A stretch of 64,000 bases of DNA from Antedon bifida (GCA_963402885.1 OY727096.1:6882001-6946000), one strand, 5' to 3'; numbered from the stretch's first letter, positions 46,351 through 58,681 are shown. Program-made: numbers and translations. The notes: generated by a model not told the origin, from the sequence alone.

Positions 46351-49300
46351 CTAAAAATAAATTGCACTCCAGTTTTTTCTGAAATTTTTTTCCTGGAGGA
46401 GGTTCCATATCCTTTTTACTATTGGACAATTACAGAACAAATGCTGAATGGTTTCAATTTGACCATCTTCAAATGAGCACATTAAAGTTTCTTTTATATT
46501 CATTTTAAATAATTGTTCATTTGTTGCAATTATTCTATTTACAATTTTATATTGAAAATATATTAAAACAATATTCATTGTACACGTATGTGGAGCTAGG
46601 TAGATTGTTTTCCATTGTTCGTTATTGAATACAAATTTATTTTCTGCCCATTTCTTTTGTGCTTTCCATGATTTAAACATTGAGTTATTTAAAACATCAT
46701 AAAAAATACGACATCCCTTTCTTTGTTGAAAGAGTACTTTTATATGAAATGGAATATCTGGCAAAACTGTTATTTTAATTTCACATATCATTAAATTGTT
46801 AAATTTTCCCCTAAGAAGCCTTTTTAATCCTATTAATTTTATATAATTTATCTTAATACCATAGGTATCTTCGACTTCTTTTTTATTCATAAATTGCTCA
46901 TTGCTGTTAAACAAATCATTAACAAACAAAATACCTGCTTTTTCCCAATTTCCATATCTTATACATTCGTTGCCTATTCTTATTACTTCATTATTCCAAA
47001 TTTGCATTCGTAATAGCTCGTCAACAGACTTTGGATAATGAATAGAAATAAAATTACTCCATGCATCTATTACCTCTTTCCAGAAGAGAATTTTAACATT
47101 ATCTCTAATACTGGACAGACGTTTACAATTCGTTTCAAGTTGCATAGAGTTAGACAAATTTGTTATTTACTTAAATAGCTTAAATATTGGGTTGTCTTCG
47201 GATTTATTGTTGAAAATTCTACGCAACCAAGTTATTTTTAATGGCATAAAAAAAAGTTTAAATCTACCATTCTTAATCCACCATGTAAGTAATCACTTTT
47301 CATTTGATGCCGGTTTATTTTATCAGGTTTGTTTTGCCAAATAAAACGAAAAAATAAATTATTAAGACGTACTACGTATTCATTTGATGGGTTCGATAAG
47401 GACATGATCATATGAATGAGTTTTGGTAACAAGAGTGATTTTATAGTAGTTATTTTACCAATTACTGTCAAGTTTCTTTTAGACCATTGGTTTATCATAC
47501 GCTCTATCGTTAGAAACACTCACACAGTTTACATTAATCATTTGAACTGCATCCAATGAAAAGTCAATACCTAAAATTGAAAATATGGCATTACCTATCC
47601 AGTTTATCTTTTTTCTTGTTTTTAACCTTACATTGCTACCTCTCTTACTACCTATCCATACAACTTTTTTCTTCATTTATTCTTAAACCGGAAATACTCT
47701 CGTATGTATCCAGTGTATCGAGTGTTGCATGCAGTGATGCTTCAGACCCATCAAGTATAATGGTAGTGTCGTCTGCATATTGAGATATTGTATATTCCTC
47801 ATCTCTAATTTTAACTCCCTTAATTAGTTTGTTTTGCTTTATTAAATTATTCAATATTTCTGCACAAATTATAAAAATATATGGAGAAAGAGGGTCTCCT
47901 TGTCTACAGCCTCTTTCAATTTTAAAACGATTTGACATAGCACCGTTAACATTAACTGAGGAATACATTTCCGAATAAAAAATTGTAATCCACCTTCTAA
48001 TAGACTTACCAAAGTTAAACATTCCATGGCTCTATCAATGAATATATGTGAAACAGAGTCGAAGGCTTTTTCGAAGTCAATTAATAATAGCATACCGAGA
48101 ATCTTTAACTGTTCACTAATACATATAATGTCATTTATTAGTCTAATATTTTCGCCAATAAATCTATCTGGCATAAAACTATTTTGCTCTCTACTTATAA
48201 TATGACTTAATACATTCTTTTTTCGATTAGCTATACACTCAGACGTTAACTTATAGGTGATGCTTAATAGTGATATAGGTCGCCAATGTTTTAGAAGGTC
48301 CCTTGGTTTATTCGGTTTAGGTATAAGCGTTATGGTTCCAATTTGTTGAGATTGAGATAGTTTTCCGTTCTTATACACCCAATCGAGCATTCTAACTAAA
48401 TAACCACTAATAATAATCCAGAAAAATTTAAAGAATTCGGCGGAGAAACCATCTTGCCCGGGACTTTGTTTTGTTTTTCATATTTTTAAGAACTTGTAAT
48501 ATTTCATCAATTGTTAATGGCCCCTCAATTTCCTCCTTTTGTTTTTGTGATAATTTGTTCATACTATTTTTTCAAATATTGTTTTCATAGTTACAAGATT
48601 AATTTTATCGTCTTTGTTTTTGTACAATGTTTTATAATAACTTTCTACATTCTTTATAATTTGTTTATTATCAGTTATATCCTGACCCATTTCGCTCCTA
48701 ATTTTATTCAAACTTTTATTTAGGCCTACAATCTTTTTATTCTCCAAATTAAGGAAGAAAGAAGATGGTTTTTCTCCTTGTTCCACCAACTGAGCTCGCG
48801 ATCTCAGCATGATCCCTTCAATTTTAACCATACGTAATTGTTGTAATTCAATCTTTATGGAATTTAGCTCTTCAATATTGTTGTCCATTTCTGGACCAAT
48901 TTGAAGTTCGTCCATCTTTCTTTCAATTACATTAATTTTATCTTCTAATTCTTTTTCTCGCTTTTCATTTTCTTTTTTTAACATTGAGAAGAACGAAATT
49001 GTTTTGCCTCTTATTCCTAAGAGCAACATTTCAAAAAAATAATGAATCATTAATAGAAAGGGACAAATCTGAGACTGTGATATCCTTAATTGTGTCTCTT
49101 TTGTATGGCGACGCAGCATATAGTTCTGTAATTGTTTGAATTTCTTTTTTAACTATTTTAACATATTCCTCATTTCTTAACAAGCTATTATTGAACTTCC
49201 AATAGCTGATTCTATCTTTTTTCGTTTGTGTTAATACCTTTAAGCTAACCAAAGAGTGATCTGTACGATATCCTGGGTCTATTTTACATGTGTCTAATAT

Positions 49301-49635
49301 TGAGAGTAATTCCTCTGATATCAAAAAGAAGCCGAGCCGTGCTTGTTTTAGTGGTTTGTGTTGTCGCCATGTAAACCTTTTTATGTCAGGGTGTATTGTT
49401 CTCTATGCGTCTATTAAATCATTTTCTGACATAAGTTTAAGTACCGTTTTTCTTGCTTTTGGGTATTTGTAACATAGTTTTTGTTATCTATATCAGGATT
49501 TAATGTTAAGTTCCAATCGCCACATAAAATGTTATGAGCGTTTTCAAACGTATTCATGACTTGAATAATTTCCGTATAAAAATCTGGGCTGTCCGTGTTA
49601 GGACCATATATATTACAACAAGAGTCACAAGTCAC
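46351..49635 (-). mobile_element. L1/Tx1-like retrotransposon ORF2 (broken)
   Basis: From 49635 down: the tail of the apurinic endonuclease (NIYGPNTDSPDFYTEI, ILCGDWNLTLNPDIDNKNYV), a coiled linker, then reverse transcriptase (PKPNKPRDLLKHWRPISLLS, LLIDFEKAFDSVSH, GCRQGDPLSPYIFIICAEIL, ISQYADDTTIILDGS). The C-terminal domain has a CSF-H-C knuckle (CSFEDGQIETIQHLFCNCPI). Frames change several times. The N-terminal half of the endonuclease is cut off where a CR1-like element inserted near 49630. Confidence 0.85.
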
Positions 49636-52040
49636 AAATCAGTTTATTTTGATCCATAAATAAAACAAAAATACAAAGCAAAAAATATACAAAAGGACCA
49701 GGGAGACTTCCATTAAGGCCAAAAGCCGCATGCATGGAAGCCACCCGAACATTTTAAATAATAGGCCTATTATTCTGTATATAATATAATGTAAAAATTA
49801 ACAAATCATATCAAGGTCAGCTACAACCCATCTCTATTACATATATAACAATTTTGGATATAACATAAATCATCATAATATTGTGAAATAAAATTATTTT
49901 TTAAATATGAAGAAAAACCTTTCAAAGAATGTGTATATACCTTTTCAGTGATCAAGTTAACAGTATTGTTAATTATTAAAGATAGGCTATACCTAAACTC
50001 ATGACTGACCCTCACAACATGAAAGTTGTCTTTTATACGTGTGTTATACGAGTGTAAAGCTGAATTTAGTTCTAAAGAAAACCTTTGAAAATAGTCAGGT
50101 AACATATTATTTGAATATTTATAGTAACATTTTAATTGGCATAGTTTATGAATATCACTTACATTTAGAAATCTGAGTTTTTTTAAAAGAGGTTCTGAAT
50201 GGGCCTTGTATTTACTTTGAGTAATAATACGTAAAGCTTTCTTCTGCAATATTGTTACTCTTTTACAAGCATAACCGCAAAGCAGTATACCATAATTTAT
50301 GTGCGAAACAACTAAAGAGTTATATAAAATATTCATAACATTTTCTGGGATAAAGCGCTTAAGTTTATTTAAAATGCCAATAGTTTTGGAAATCTTATTT
50401 GAAATATAATCACCATGGCTATTCCAATTTAGATGTTCATTAATAATTATACCAAGGAAGTTGAAATTATGAACCCGCTGAATCTTAACATTGTCAATTT
50501 CTATATTTAACGTATCAACACGACGTTTACTCATATGAAATATCATATACTTCGACTTCAACACATTTAATGATAATTTATTTAATTTAAGCCATTCACT
50601 AACTTTATCAAGTTCAATGTTGAGAATGTTGTTAATTGGATTACATGTCCTGAGGGTGCTTAAAAGTGTTGTATCGTCTGCATATATTATAGTTTTAAAA
50701 ATAGTGCTAACGTTTGCGATATCGTTTATGTATATGATAAACAAAAGCGGACCCAGTATTGATCCTTGTGGAACACCTGTAGTTATCTGTAAAATATCAG
50801 ATTGAGTTCCATTAATGTCCACATATTGTTTACGATTAGTTAAATAATCCTTCATAAGATTAAGTGAATTCGAGTGAAGGCCATAATGATTCAATTTGTG
50901 CAACATTATTTTGTGATCTAATGTATCAAATGCTTTTGATAGGTCCAAATATATGTTAATAGGTATTTCATAATTGTCCATGTGTTGAATAACTTTATCT
51001 ACAAGCTCAAGTGCAGCAAATTCCGTAGAATGGCCTGACCGAAAACCATATTGGCTGCTGTAAAATAATTTATTTATTTGAAAGTGGAAATATAATTGGT
51101 TGTAAATTACTTTTTCAACAATTTTGGATATTGCAGGGAGCAACGAGATTGGACGATAATTTGTAAAACAAGAGTTATCACCATTTTTAAACAAAGGTAT
51201 AACTCTAGCTATTTTCAGTTTATCAGGAAAAATCCCTGTGTTTATTATTTGATTTATGATTGTGAGTAGTTTGATTATAATTGATTTAATTGATTTAATT
51301 AATTTCGTTGATAAACCATCCCAACCACAACTTGACTTTGATTTTAATTTATCTATAATTTCCAAAACTGTATCTTCATTTACATTTTCAAAATTAAAGT
51401 TATTTGTTTTATTTGAGAGAAAATGTTCAAAAGATTTGTTACAGCTGTCAGTATTGATTTTATTTGCAAGGTTTGGGCCAATATTTGTGAAATATAAATT
51501 AAATTTATTTGCTATTTCTGATTGATTTGTTATTGATCGATCATCATCTTTAAATAATTCGTTAAACTGTCTACAATTTTTTGTTTTATTTAGAACATCA
51601 TTTATGGTTGCACGATTCATAATACATTGTTTAGCTGTCCTAATGTTACTTTTAAGAATGTTGTTATATCATGCTCATTTGATGTTTTTGGTGTTCTTTT
51701 TAATTTTAGGTGTAGTTTATACCTAAACTTGATAGATTTGATTATTCCACTAGTAATCCAATTTGATTTTTTGTGTTTATGTTTATTAAATTTTACAATT
51801 TTATAAGGCATACATTTATTTTTAGCAGTCATTATAAGATTATTCATGATATTATAATTTCTGTTGGGGTTTGAAGCAGGGTCATGATCTAATTTTGAAT
51901 GTATGTCAGAGTTTTCTATTTCATTAACAAATTTGATGATATCACTATGATTATAACTTTTAACATGGTGGACAGGATTTGCTTTTTTGAGAGATGTATT
52001 TAGTATATCAAGACATAGAAAATAAGGTTGATGGTATAAT
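49625..52040 (-). mobile_element. CR1/Jockey-like non-LTR retrotransposon, 5' truncated
   Basis: Minus-strand element inserted in L1-like sequence. Its 3' end carries a short tandem repeat (TTGTGACTTGTGAC, minus sense), as in CR1-type tails. Upstream of the reverse-transcriptase frame, 51617-51847 encodes the linker before the RT (KSNWITSGIIKSIKFRYKLH). The endonuclease is missing or decayed. Confidence 0.75.
49821..51620 (-). CDS. CR1/Jockey-like reverse transcriptase
   Basis: An open frame of 599 aa, intact through the whole RT: LKSKSSCGWDGLSTKLIKS, PLFKNGDNSCFTNYRPISLL, QYGFRSGHSTEFAALELVDK, INIYLDLSKAFDTLDHKIML, GVPQGSILGPLLFIIYINDI and IIYADDTTLL (catalytic ADD). A C-terminal domain with SHINYGILLCG and a terminal Cys pair (CYICN) follows. 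It copies its RNA at a nicked target in the nucleus. The long intact frame suggests a recent insertion despite 5' truncation. The Met at 51620 is only the first in this frame, since the real protein began further upstream. Confidence 0.85.
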   Translation of the reverse strand: MNRATINDVLNKTKNCRQFNELFKDDDRSITNQSEIANKFNLYFTNIGPNLANKINTDSCNKSFEHFLSNKTNNFNFENVNEDTVLEIIDKLKSKSSCGWDGLSTKLIKSIKSIIIKLLTIINQIINTGIFPDKLKIARVIPLFKNGDNSCFTNYRPISLLPAISKIVEKVIYNQLYFHFQINKLFYSSQYGFRSGHSTEFAALELVDKVIQHMDNYEIPINIYLDLSKAFDTLDHKIMLHKLNHYGLHSNSLNLMKDYLTNRKQYVDINGTQSDILQITTGVPQGSILGPLLFIIYINDIANVSTIFKTIIYADDTTLLSTLRTCNPINNILNIELDKVSEWLKLNKLSLNVLKSKYMIFHMSKRRVDTLNIEIDNVKIQRVHNFNFLGIIINEHLNWNSHGDYISNKISKTIGILNKLKRFIPENVMNILYNSLVVSHINYGILLCGYACKRVTILQKKALRIITQSKYKAHSEPLLKKLRFLNVSDIHKLCQLKCYYKYSNNMLPDYFQRFSLELNSALHSYNTRIKDNFHVVRVSHEFRYSLSLIINNTVNLITEKVYTHSLKGFSSYLKNNFISQYYDDLCYIQNCYICNRDGL

Positions 52041-52048
52041 TAATAGAC

Positions 52049-52081
52049 CATGGAGGAAATATACTGTATATTTCCTCCATG
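52049..52081. repeat. 33-bp near-perfect palindrome flanked by ATAGACCA
   Basis: CATGGAGGAAATATA and its exact reverse complement are separated by CTG. ATAGACCA lies at 52043-52050, overlapping the left edge, and at 52083-52090. It may be a very short foldback insertion or a recombination product. Confidence 0.85.
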
Positions 52082-52149
52082 AATAGACCAACCAATAGGT
52101 GTAGGCCGTATCCCTCTATCAAATCTTTTGTTACCCGATAGCCAATGAA

Positions 52150-52560
52150 AAACCAGGATTACGTTTGTAACTAAAGATGCCAAGGTAATTATATATGTAA
52201 ATGAGAGTGCCTGCTGTGCCGTTGTTTTCTGTTGATCACTAACTTTCTGTACAACAACACATTACATTTGTTGCATATTCTGAATAGAGTAATGACATAC
52301 ACATAGTTCAAATTGACAATGTAGATAAACAATAGAGAACTCATTATTAACTGCAGGTGTATGGTGAATTCCATCAATACACTAACACTTTTAAGCGTGT
52401 TAGACATTACGTTTGTAACTATAGTTAGCATTGTATTGAGAGTAAACGCTGAACATTTCTTTTCAACAGTTTGCATACCTTCCGTACAACAACAATTTAC
52501 GTTTTTGCATATGATGGATACATAAAGTTTAAAATCACAATAAAGAAAAGTCAAAACACG
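52150..52560 (-). repeat. Diverged ~240-bp direct repeat
   Basis: GTACAACAACA(C/A)ATTACRTTT...TTGCATAT occurs near 52250 and 52487, and TTACGTTTGTAACTA near 52161 and 52408. The family is not recognised, and no protein motif was found in the open minus-strand frame that crosses it. Confidence 0.5.
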
Positions 52561-52712
52561 GACAACACAAAAAACAACAGGCGTAATGGTTGATTTTTTT
52601 TTACCAATAATAGTAGGCCTACTAATAACACGTAAATACTACACTCACAGTACGCCCTGAACTGCTATTAGTTAAACTGGTTAGCTCCGAGTACAATTAT
52701 TTAAACTTGCTT

Positions 52713-53560
52713 TCATTTATTTGGTATAAATGATTTGTATTTACCCTCTTGTGTCTTAAATCGTATCATAGGCGGTAGGCTAAACGGAATAAACGCGAAT
52801 TGTACATCTTGTCTTTGCCTAACTTTTTCTAAATGGTTCCGTTTCAGTTCCTGTCTTAGCCTCCTAGCATTTTTTGATACATCGTCACTTATATATATAT
52901 AGTTCTTACCCAATGGATTGTTCTTTAATGTTTTGGCTGCGTTTCCGAGTATAAACTTGCGATCCATGTAACGTAATAGTTTGCAGTGAATCGGCCGTGT
53001 GATTTGCTTGCTGGCATTCTTGCTTTGTGTTGCTCTATATTTCGATATCGCCCCCGTCTTCTCGTTTCATATGCTCTACAAAAATAAATTTAGCTAGCTC
53101 CTCGCAAGTCATGCTCTTTTCTTCTTCCAGCCCTTCTGGTACATTGTGTATAACAATATTATTTCTTCTGGATCTATTTTCAAGATCTTCTATTTTGTTT
53201 TGTAAAAAGTTAATATTGCTTACCGCTTCATGTGAGTCTCTATGCTTCTTGGCATTTTCTTCCACTGTTTCGTTCTGAAATTCCACGGATCTCTTTATTT
53301 CTTGTATCGCCTGTTGGTTAGTTTTTGTACTCTTTTCTGTTTTTTCGATCCTTGACTCTATCTTCGATATTCTTTTTTCCATTAATTCAAATTTATTTAG
53401 AATAAGATCTAACTTACTATTTAGGATTGAGTTTGATGGTTTCTGTCCCTTTCATTTGAATTTTCTGGGCCTGGCTGTGTTGACCTCAAATAATAGGTAA
53501 TTTTTTCTTTATCTGCTTTCGATTTTTCCATTTTTAAAGCAGATAGTTTATTTTAAAAGC
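52713..53560 (-). mobile_element. L1/Tx1-like ORF1 (RNA-binding protein), frameshifted
   Basis: From 53382 a coiled-coil (ISKIESRIEKTEKSTKTNQQ) leads into an L1 ORF1-type RRM (KIEDLENRSRRNNIVIHNVP). After a frame change the C-terminal domain follows (NPLGKNYIYISDDVSKNARR, LPPMIRFKTQEGKYK) to a stop at 52713. This is the nucleic-acid chaperone partner of the ORF2 at 46351-49635. The piece between (ORF2 start) is absent. Confidence 0.82.
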
Positions 53561-53639
53561 TGCTTTCGGGCTAGCTCACCGCTTGATTCATTCGTATTTT
53601 TGAAAATATTTGAATTTTTCAACTGGTTCTAGTATACGT

Positions 53640-53780
53640 ACTCGGAGCTATTTCGAAACACGTCTTTACACCATGACTGCTGCCCTCATGGTTTAACTTT
53701 ATGCTTTTGGGCTAGTGAAAAGAGCATTCGTTTAGCTCTCTCGGCAGCATCAAAAAGTACAGTCTGAACAAGACTAAACA
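53640..53780 (-). mobile_element. Non-LTR retrotransposon C-terminal scrap
   Basis: The minus strand encodes AERAKRMLFSLAQKHK, similar to the C-terminal segment of the element at 34847-35281 ([12 protein letters not shown]). Too short to classify. Confidence 0.4.
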
Positions 53781-54314
53781 TGGACACTGTCGATTTGTAG
53801 TTGTATTAGGCACACATTGTTAAAATCACCATCATTCCATTCTATCATCCTTATCTAGTTTTCAAACTTCTACATTCCTCTTTTTTCATCTCATCCTTTT
53901 TGTCTTGGTGAAAAGGGAGGATATTTTATATTCCTCCTCTGAGTTTACAGCCTCTCTACCCGAACATGAACAAGATTTTATAAGTACGTTTTTAATGACA
54001 GTTCATAGAATTTTATTACCATGTTTTATCTTTATATTTTATTTAACATCTTTTTAAAATTGTAAATGAAAGCATGGTTATTATATTGAAATCAATCATC
54101 TTTTTATGTAAATATGCATACATTTTAACTACTTTTAACTTGTAACAATCTTAGTAATATACAATAGAAAGAGAAATATTCATACAAATAATTAATTGTT
54201 ACAATGTACCTTTACCTTTATTTTTATATATAATATATATATATATAAAACTGAGAATTATAATAAAAGTGGGACGACCCCACACAAGACAAAAAAAAAT
54301 CACCTGCTTTAGGC
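53781..54314. other. AT-rich spacer before the PAN/FAMeT-like gene's 3' end
   Basis: No gene seen. A TATATA run lies at 54228-54247. Confidence 0.5.
54217..54222 (-). terminator. Polyadenylation signal of the PAN/FAMeT-like gene
   Basis: AATAAA on the minus strand, 93 bases past the stop codon at 54315. Confidence 0.5.
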
Positions 54315-57300
54315 CTAATGACAAAATTTAAATAATCCTCCGCTTCCAAACCCAGTTGTGAATCCAATGTAGTTCACCTCCATTGGATCTGGATCCTGCC
54401 ATTCCATGAATGGATCCTCGTCTATCAAGCCAACACCGATTAATCCATTTTTAAATGATATCCAGAATTTGGTAAACTCATACGGAGATAAGAGTCCAAC
54501 ATGGTAGTAAGATGCTTCATCAGTACAGTGCTGGCATCGACGGATTACAGATTTACCATTTCCCCAACCACCTATGGCGATCATATACATACTATTCTGG
54601 GCCTCTGGACTTGACGTTAAGACGAGGACAGCATCGTTGTATGCGATGACACCGAATTCTATTCTCGTCATTCCTTCAAGGAGTTGGTAATCAAACTGAT
54701 AATTGTAACTTTTTTCCGATGTAACGTATTTTTCGCAAACTACATAAAATAAAATAGTGATAATTAATATACTTTAAACATCACGTTGGGTTTTTATAAG
54801 GCTAATGAACTCCCAAAAACTCAAGAAATAGAAACTATTCGAATTACTAATTTCGCTGAAGCAAAAAACTCAAGGAACTAACTGTTAGCTTACGAAGAAG
54901 GGGATTTGAAATATGAAAACGCATGCACATAACATGAAGAAAGTTTTACATATTATTTTTGTATTCTTCTATCTAAAAAACAACAATTGATCATAGACAT
55001 ATTCATCAGTCGTGTCAGAAAGAGGTAGATTGTTTATGATGACACGGTTATTGTACATGAGACCAACTAACGAATCTCTGATTGTACGCGTCATAATCTC
55101 TGGTTCATCGTGATTACGGATGCTACCAATTGAAACTTACTCAGAGTTTCGCATTCAGGAATCTCGTTAACATTTTCGGCAATCTTGCAGCAGACGTGTC
55201 GTTGTTGGCACGAGTACCCAACCTCCTGATTTTCATTGCAACCAATGTGTTCATGAATAGCGATCTAAATAATAATAATAATACCAAAAAATAATAAAAG
55301 AAATTAAACGCAAGCAACGGCGCAGATCCGTTTGTAATAGTGGGTGGGGTGGTGGGGGGGCGTATACAAATGAAATACTTTGCGAGCGAAGCGAGCAACC
55401 TTTGGCTGGGGGCCGTGGTCTCGGTGGAAGCTCGGCTCTTTGAGTAATGTATAGGTCGTTTCAATCGATTTCTGAGCACCGCCCAGAAAAATATAATTAT
55501 TTTGGGCTACGCATTTTTTGGCACTGGTCCTGATGCGCCACTGGTTATATTCACGCAAAATATATATACTGTATTTGTATGTAGATACTGTATTTTCTGA
55601 AATTACATACGATATGTCGATAGAAGTCTTACTTTCTATTTCATTTCAACAATTTAATGATGATGAAATTTTGGCTGCTAAAGCTTCAAATCCTATTAAC
55701 TTCTGAGTACAGATTACAGTGTTCATTTTTGTATAATATATTTATATATTTCCCCCACGCGAAAACTCCTATAAGAGGACAATATCGTTTTTGTTTACTG
55801 TTTACTGAATGGGGGTAACCCTATTCTGGGCATGGCAGGCACACAGTATTGAGGGCTGAGCGTCTGTGGAAGTGAAATGTCTGTTTACATTTATGGTAGA
55901 TAAAGATAACGACAATAAATGATTTTTCCTCTGAACATGACGTCATGCTGACGTAATGCACTAAAGCTTGGTTTGCACTAAGACGAAACGTAAAGGACGC
56001 ATACCGTACGTGTTGATCAATGACAAGCGAGAGTTCGTATAATCCATCGCTTGTGATTGGTCAAATTGAAATTAATAAATATTCATATGATAGGAAAAAT
56101 TGTTTAGTATGTGGATATACAGACTGAGAATCGGGTACCTTATATGTAAATAATAAATTAAACATTAAATAAAATTAAGTCCGGGTGTAGGCCCTACTGA
56201 CGTTCTCAATTTATTCCGTATCCTCAACACTTTGCTGTATACCTGATAATGTTTGCTAATTTCGTAGTACTTCTGGTTCGGGTCTTCATTACCGGTATTT
56301 CTACCGTCACCAATGATGCTGTACATCTCACATGCACCTTTGGCATCAAAGCGAACTGACACGCAGGCTGGATCCAGAATGCAGAAGGCGGTGCATTGAA
56401 TGGTAGACCGAGAATTAACAACACGAGCAATTCGTAAATGAGTGTCAACTTTCTTTTTATAGACCATCATATCCGACAGAAGACAGCTCTGTTCGTGACG
56501 TGTATCAATCCCAGCTGACTCTATTAAATGAAATTGAGATTACGTTTACTATACGTTAGGCAACGTCACTGTGAAAACAGACGGCCCCGCATAATTCCGT
56601 GAACAAAAAGACAGTGTGAACTAAAAATAATACTATTTATAAGTTTTCAGCACTTATTGTATACCGTCTGAATTGAAAGAGACAAACATACAATTGTGAA
56701 TACAGTGAACACTCATTTGCAACGCAAGACCACGTGACAATTACGCAGATGATTTACTAGTCTGGTCCAGACGGAGTTTTGTCTTAATAATAGTAAAAAG
56801 ATAAATATTTGTGCACATATGGCGTTTTATACGTATACTACTTGTATATAATATATATAAAAATAAATAAATAAAGAAGACAATGAATACAGACTAAGGC
56901 AAGTCTAATGATTTACGTGTTTTTGTTACTATTAAAAGGTTTTTTTTTATTTTTTTATTCAGTATATTACACAGAGGCGTCTTACAAGGTGGAACCACCT
57001 TAAGCTTCATGCCGCCTCAGATTAGTAACAAATACAACATTTTAAAACAAAAACAGAAACATAAATCAAATCTTCCAGAATTAACAAGAAATTGTTCTAC
57101 ATAATAAAACAATAAAGCATTTTCACAATTCGAAGAAGAAGATTGGAACCAAAAATAAAAATTTCACTTAGCAATTTAAAATTATACGTTAAAGGTTTAT
57201 TATTAAAAGGTTTATTATTAAAAGGTTATAGGTCGTGTGTGAAAAATTAATAATTCCGAATTAACAAAATTTCTGTCAGTAGGTGACGTGACCCAAAGTC

Positions 57301-58681
57301 GTGCAAACAAGATAAAATGTAAATAATAATATTTAAAAATGTCGTCTTTTATAATTTTTAATATTTGGCCTATAATACAATATTTAAAAAAGTACAAAGT
57401 AAGTAAATATTATAATTTAAATTTTTAGTAGATCTTTATTATGGTATTTTTATATGAATAATACATGAGGAGACCTTTTTGCATTGTCGGTGGCAAGATC
57501 CATATTGATTGAAAATGTTAACATTCGTTCTTTCGTCTAAATGCTATAAAATAAGCAATAGGCTAATTAAAAATCATAAATAAGTTGCATCATGTTTTTC
57601 CAAAAATAATTTTAAGGGACAATAGTTTCTCATTTAAATTTATTCATAATTATGAACTTATTATATTAATAATAGTGTTAACGTATTTTTTGCAAAGTAT
57701 AATGTATGCTTTCATTTTAATTTTAGTGTGTTTAAATATTATTGTATTATTAATAAATTATCATAACGATAACATGGTTTGCATTAGAAGTACAATATTT
57801 GTTCGTTAACAAAAATTCTTAAGTGTTCAGTTCAATTTTAATAAATATGAAACAGAATAAAAATTGAAATATATGAATAAGTGTTTGTGATTGTTTAAAA
57901 CTATAGACGTGCAATGATGTAATGTAATGATTGGTAATTAACGTGCTTGCCTTCCAATCCAAATGTTCAATCCTAACCTATTAAACGCTATTAAAAAAAA
58001 ACCAAACATACAGATGCTGCAGTCCTAGAAAGCCCATCAGCATTCATTGGAAAAGTTCACATTCATTTTGATTCACTTTAACTGTATTTTGTCTTTATGA
58101 TGTCTTTTATGTGTAAACTGACTTCAGTTCAATTTTAATAAATATAAAACAGAATACAAATTGAAATATATGAATATTGTTTGTAATTGTTTAAAACTAT
58201 AGACGCGCAATGATGTAATGTAATGATTGGTTATTAACGTGCTTGCCTTCCAATCCAAATGTTCAATCCTAACCTATTAAGCGCTATTAAAAAAAAAACC
58301 ATACAGATGCTGCAGTCCTAGAAAGCCCATCAGCATTCATTGGAAAAGTTCACATTCATTTTGATTCGCTTTAACTGTATTTTGTCTTTATGATGTCTTT
58401 TATGTGTAAACTGACTTTGGGGTTGGGTCAACCGTCTCAGCTACAGTGATTAAGTTCACTTTTTTCAATTTCAGTTTTGTTTTGTTTTGTTATGTATATA
58501 CTGAAATAGACCGAATAAATAATGAAATGAAATTAATAAAAAGACATAACGGAAGAAAATGGTATACATTAATACTGAATCGGGTTGAAGTTGAATTCGA
58601 GATACAATACTTACCAGCATCAGCTATTATTGACACCAACAAGAAACAGATGAAATGGCGCATACTCTTGCATAACATCAT
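54315..58681 (-). CDS. Secreted PAN plus farnesoic-acid-methyltransferase-like domain protein (4 exons)
   Basis: In transcription order the exons are 58681-58615, 56520-56243, 55264-55141 and 54739-54315. They join in phase into 297 aa. Exon 1 is a signal peptide (MRHFICFLLVSIIADA core). Exon 2 is a PAN/apple-like domain (CTAFCILDPACVSVRFD), closely related to exon 5 of the lectin-PAN gene. Exon 3 is a Cys-rich linker (HIGCNENQEVGYSCQQRHVC). Exon 4 is a Methyltransf_FA-type domain (AIGGWGNGKSVIRR, SPYEFTKFWISFKNGLIGVG, WQDPDPMEVNYIGFTTGFGS). Despite the family name, this domain in marine invertebrate secreted proteins is not known to be a methyltransferase. A ligand or glycan recognition role is inference. 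The gene shares leader and promoter-proximal sequence with the lectin-PAN gene. Confidence 0.87.
55974..56070. mobile_element. TTGGTTCCCAC-type MITE, half copy
   Basis: AAGCTTGGTTTGCACTAAGA after a TA, then ATGACAAGCGAGAGTTCG and CCATCGCTTGTGATTGGTC. The right terminus is missing. It lies in intron 2 of the PAN/FAMeT-like gene. Confidence 0.65.
57826..58420. repeat. Tandem duplication of a ~297-bp block
   Basis: The two copies start near 57826 and 58125. CAGTTCAATTTTAATAAATA, GCAATGATGTAATGTAATGA, TAACGTGCTTGCCTTCCAAT, GATGCTGCAGTCCTAGAAAG and TGATGTCTTTTATGTGTAAA recur in order with few differences. It lies in intron 1 of the PAN/FAMeT-like gene; a diverged relative is at 8040-8330. Confidence 0.9.

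Noticed and set aside
49821..51620. 599-aa frame as a host gene
   Set aside because: Its full-length motifs are those of a CR1/Jockey-like reverse transcriptase.
55141..55558. Two longer minus-strand frames around the Cys-rich exon
   Set aside because: Only the frame with Cys-rich text and phase agreement to exons 2 and 4 is used; the others cross the intron.
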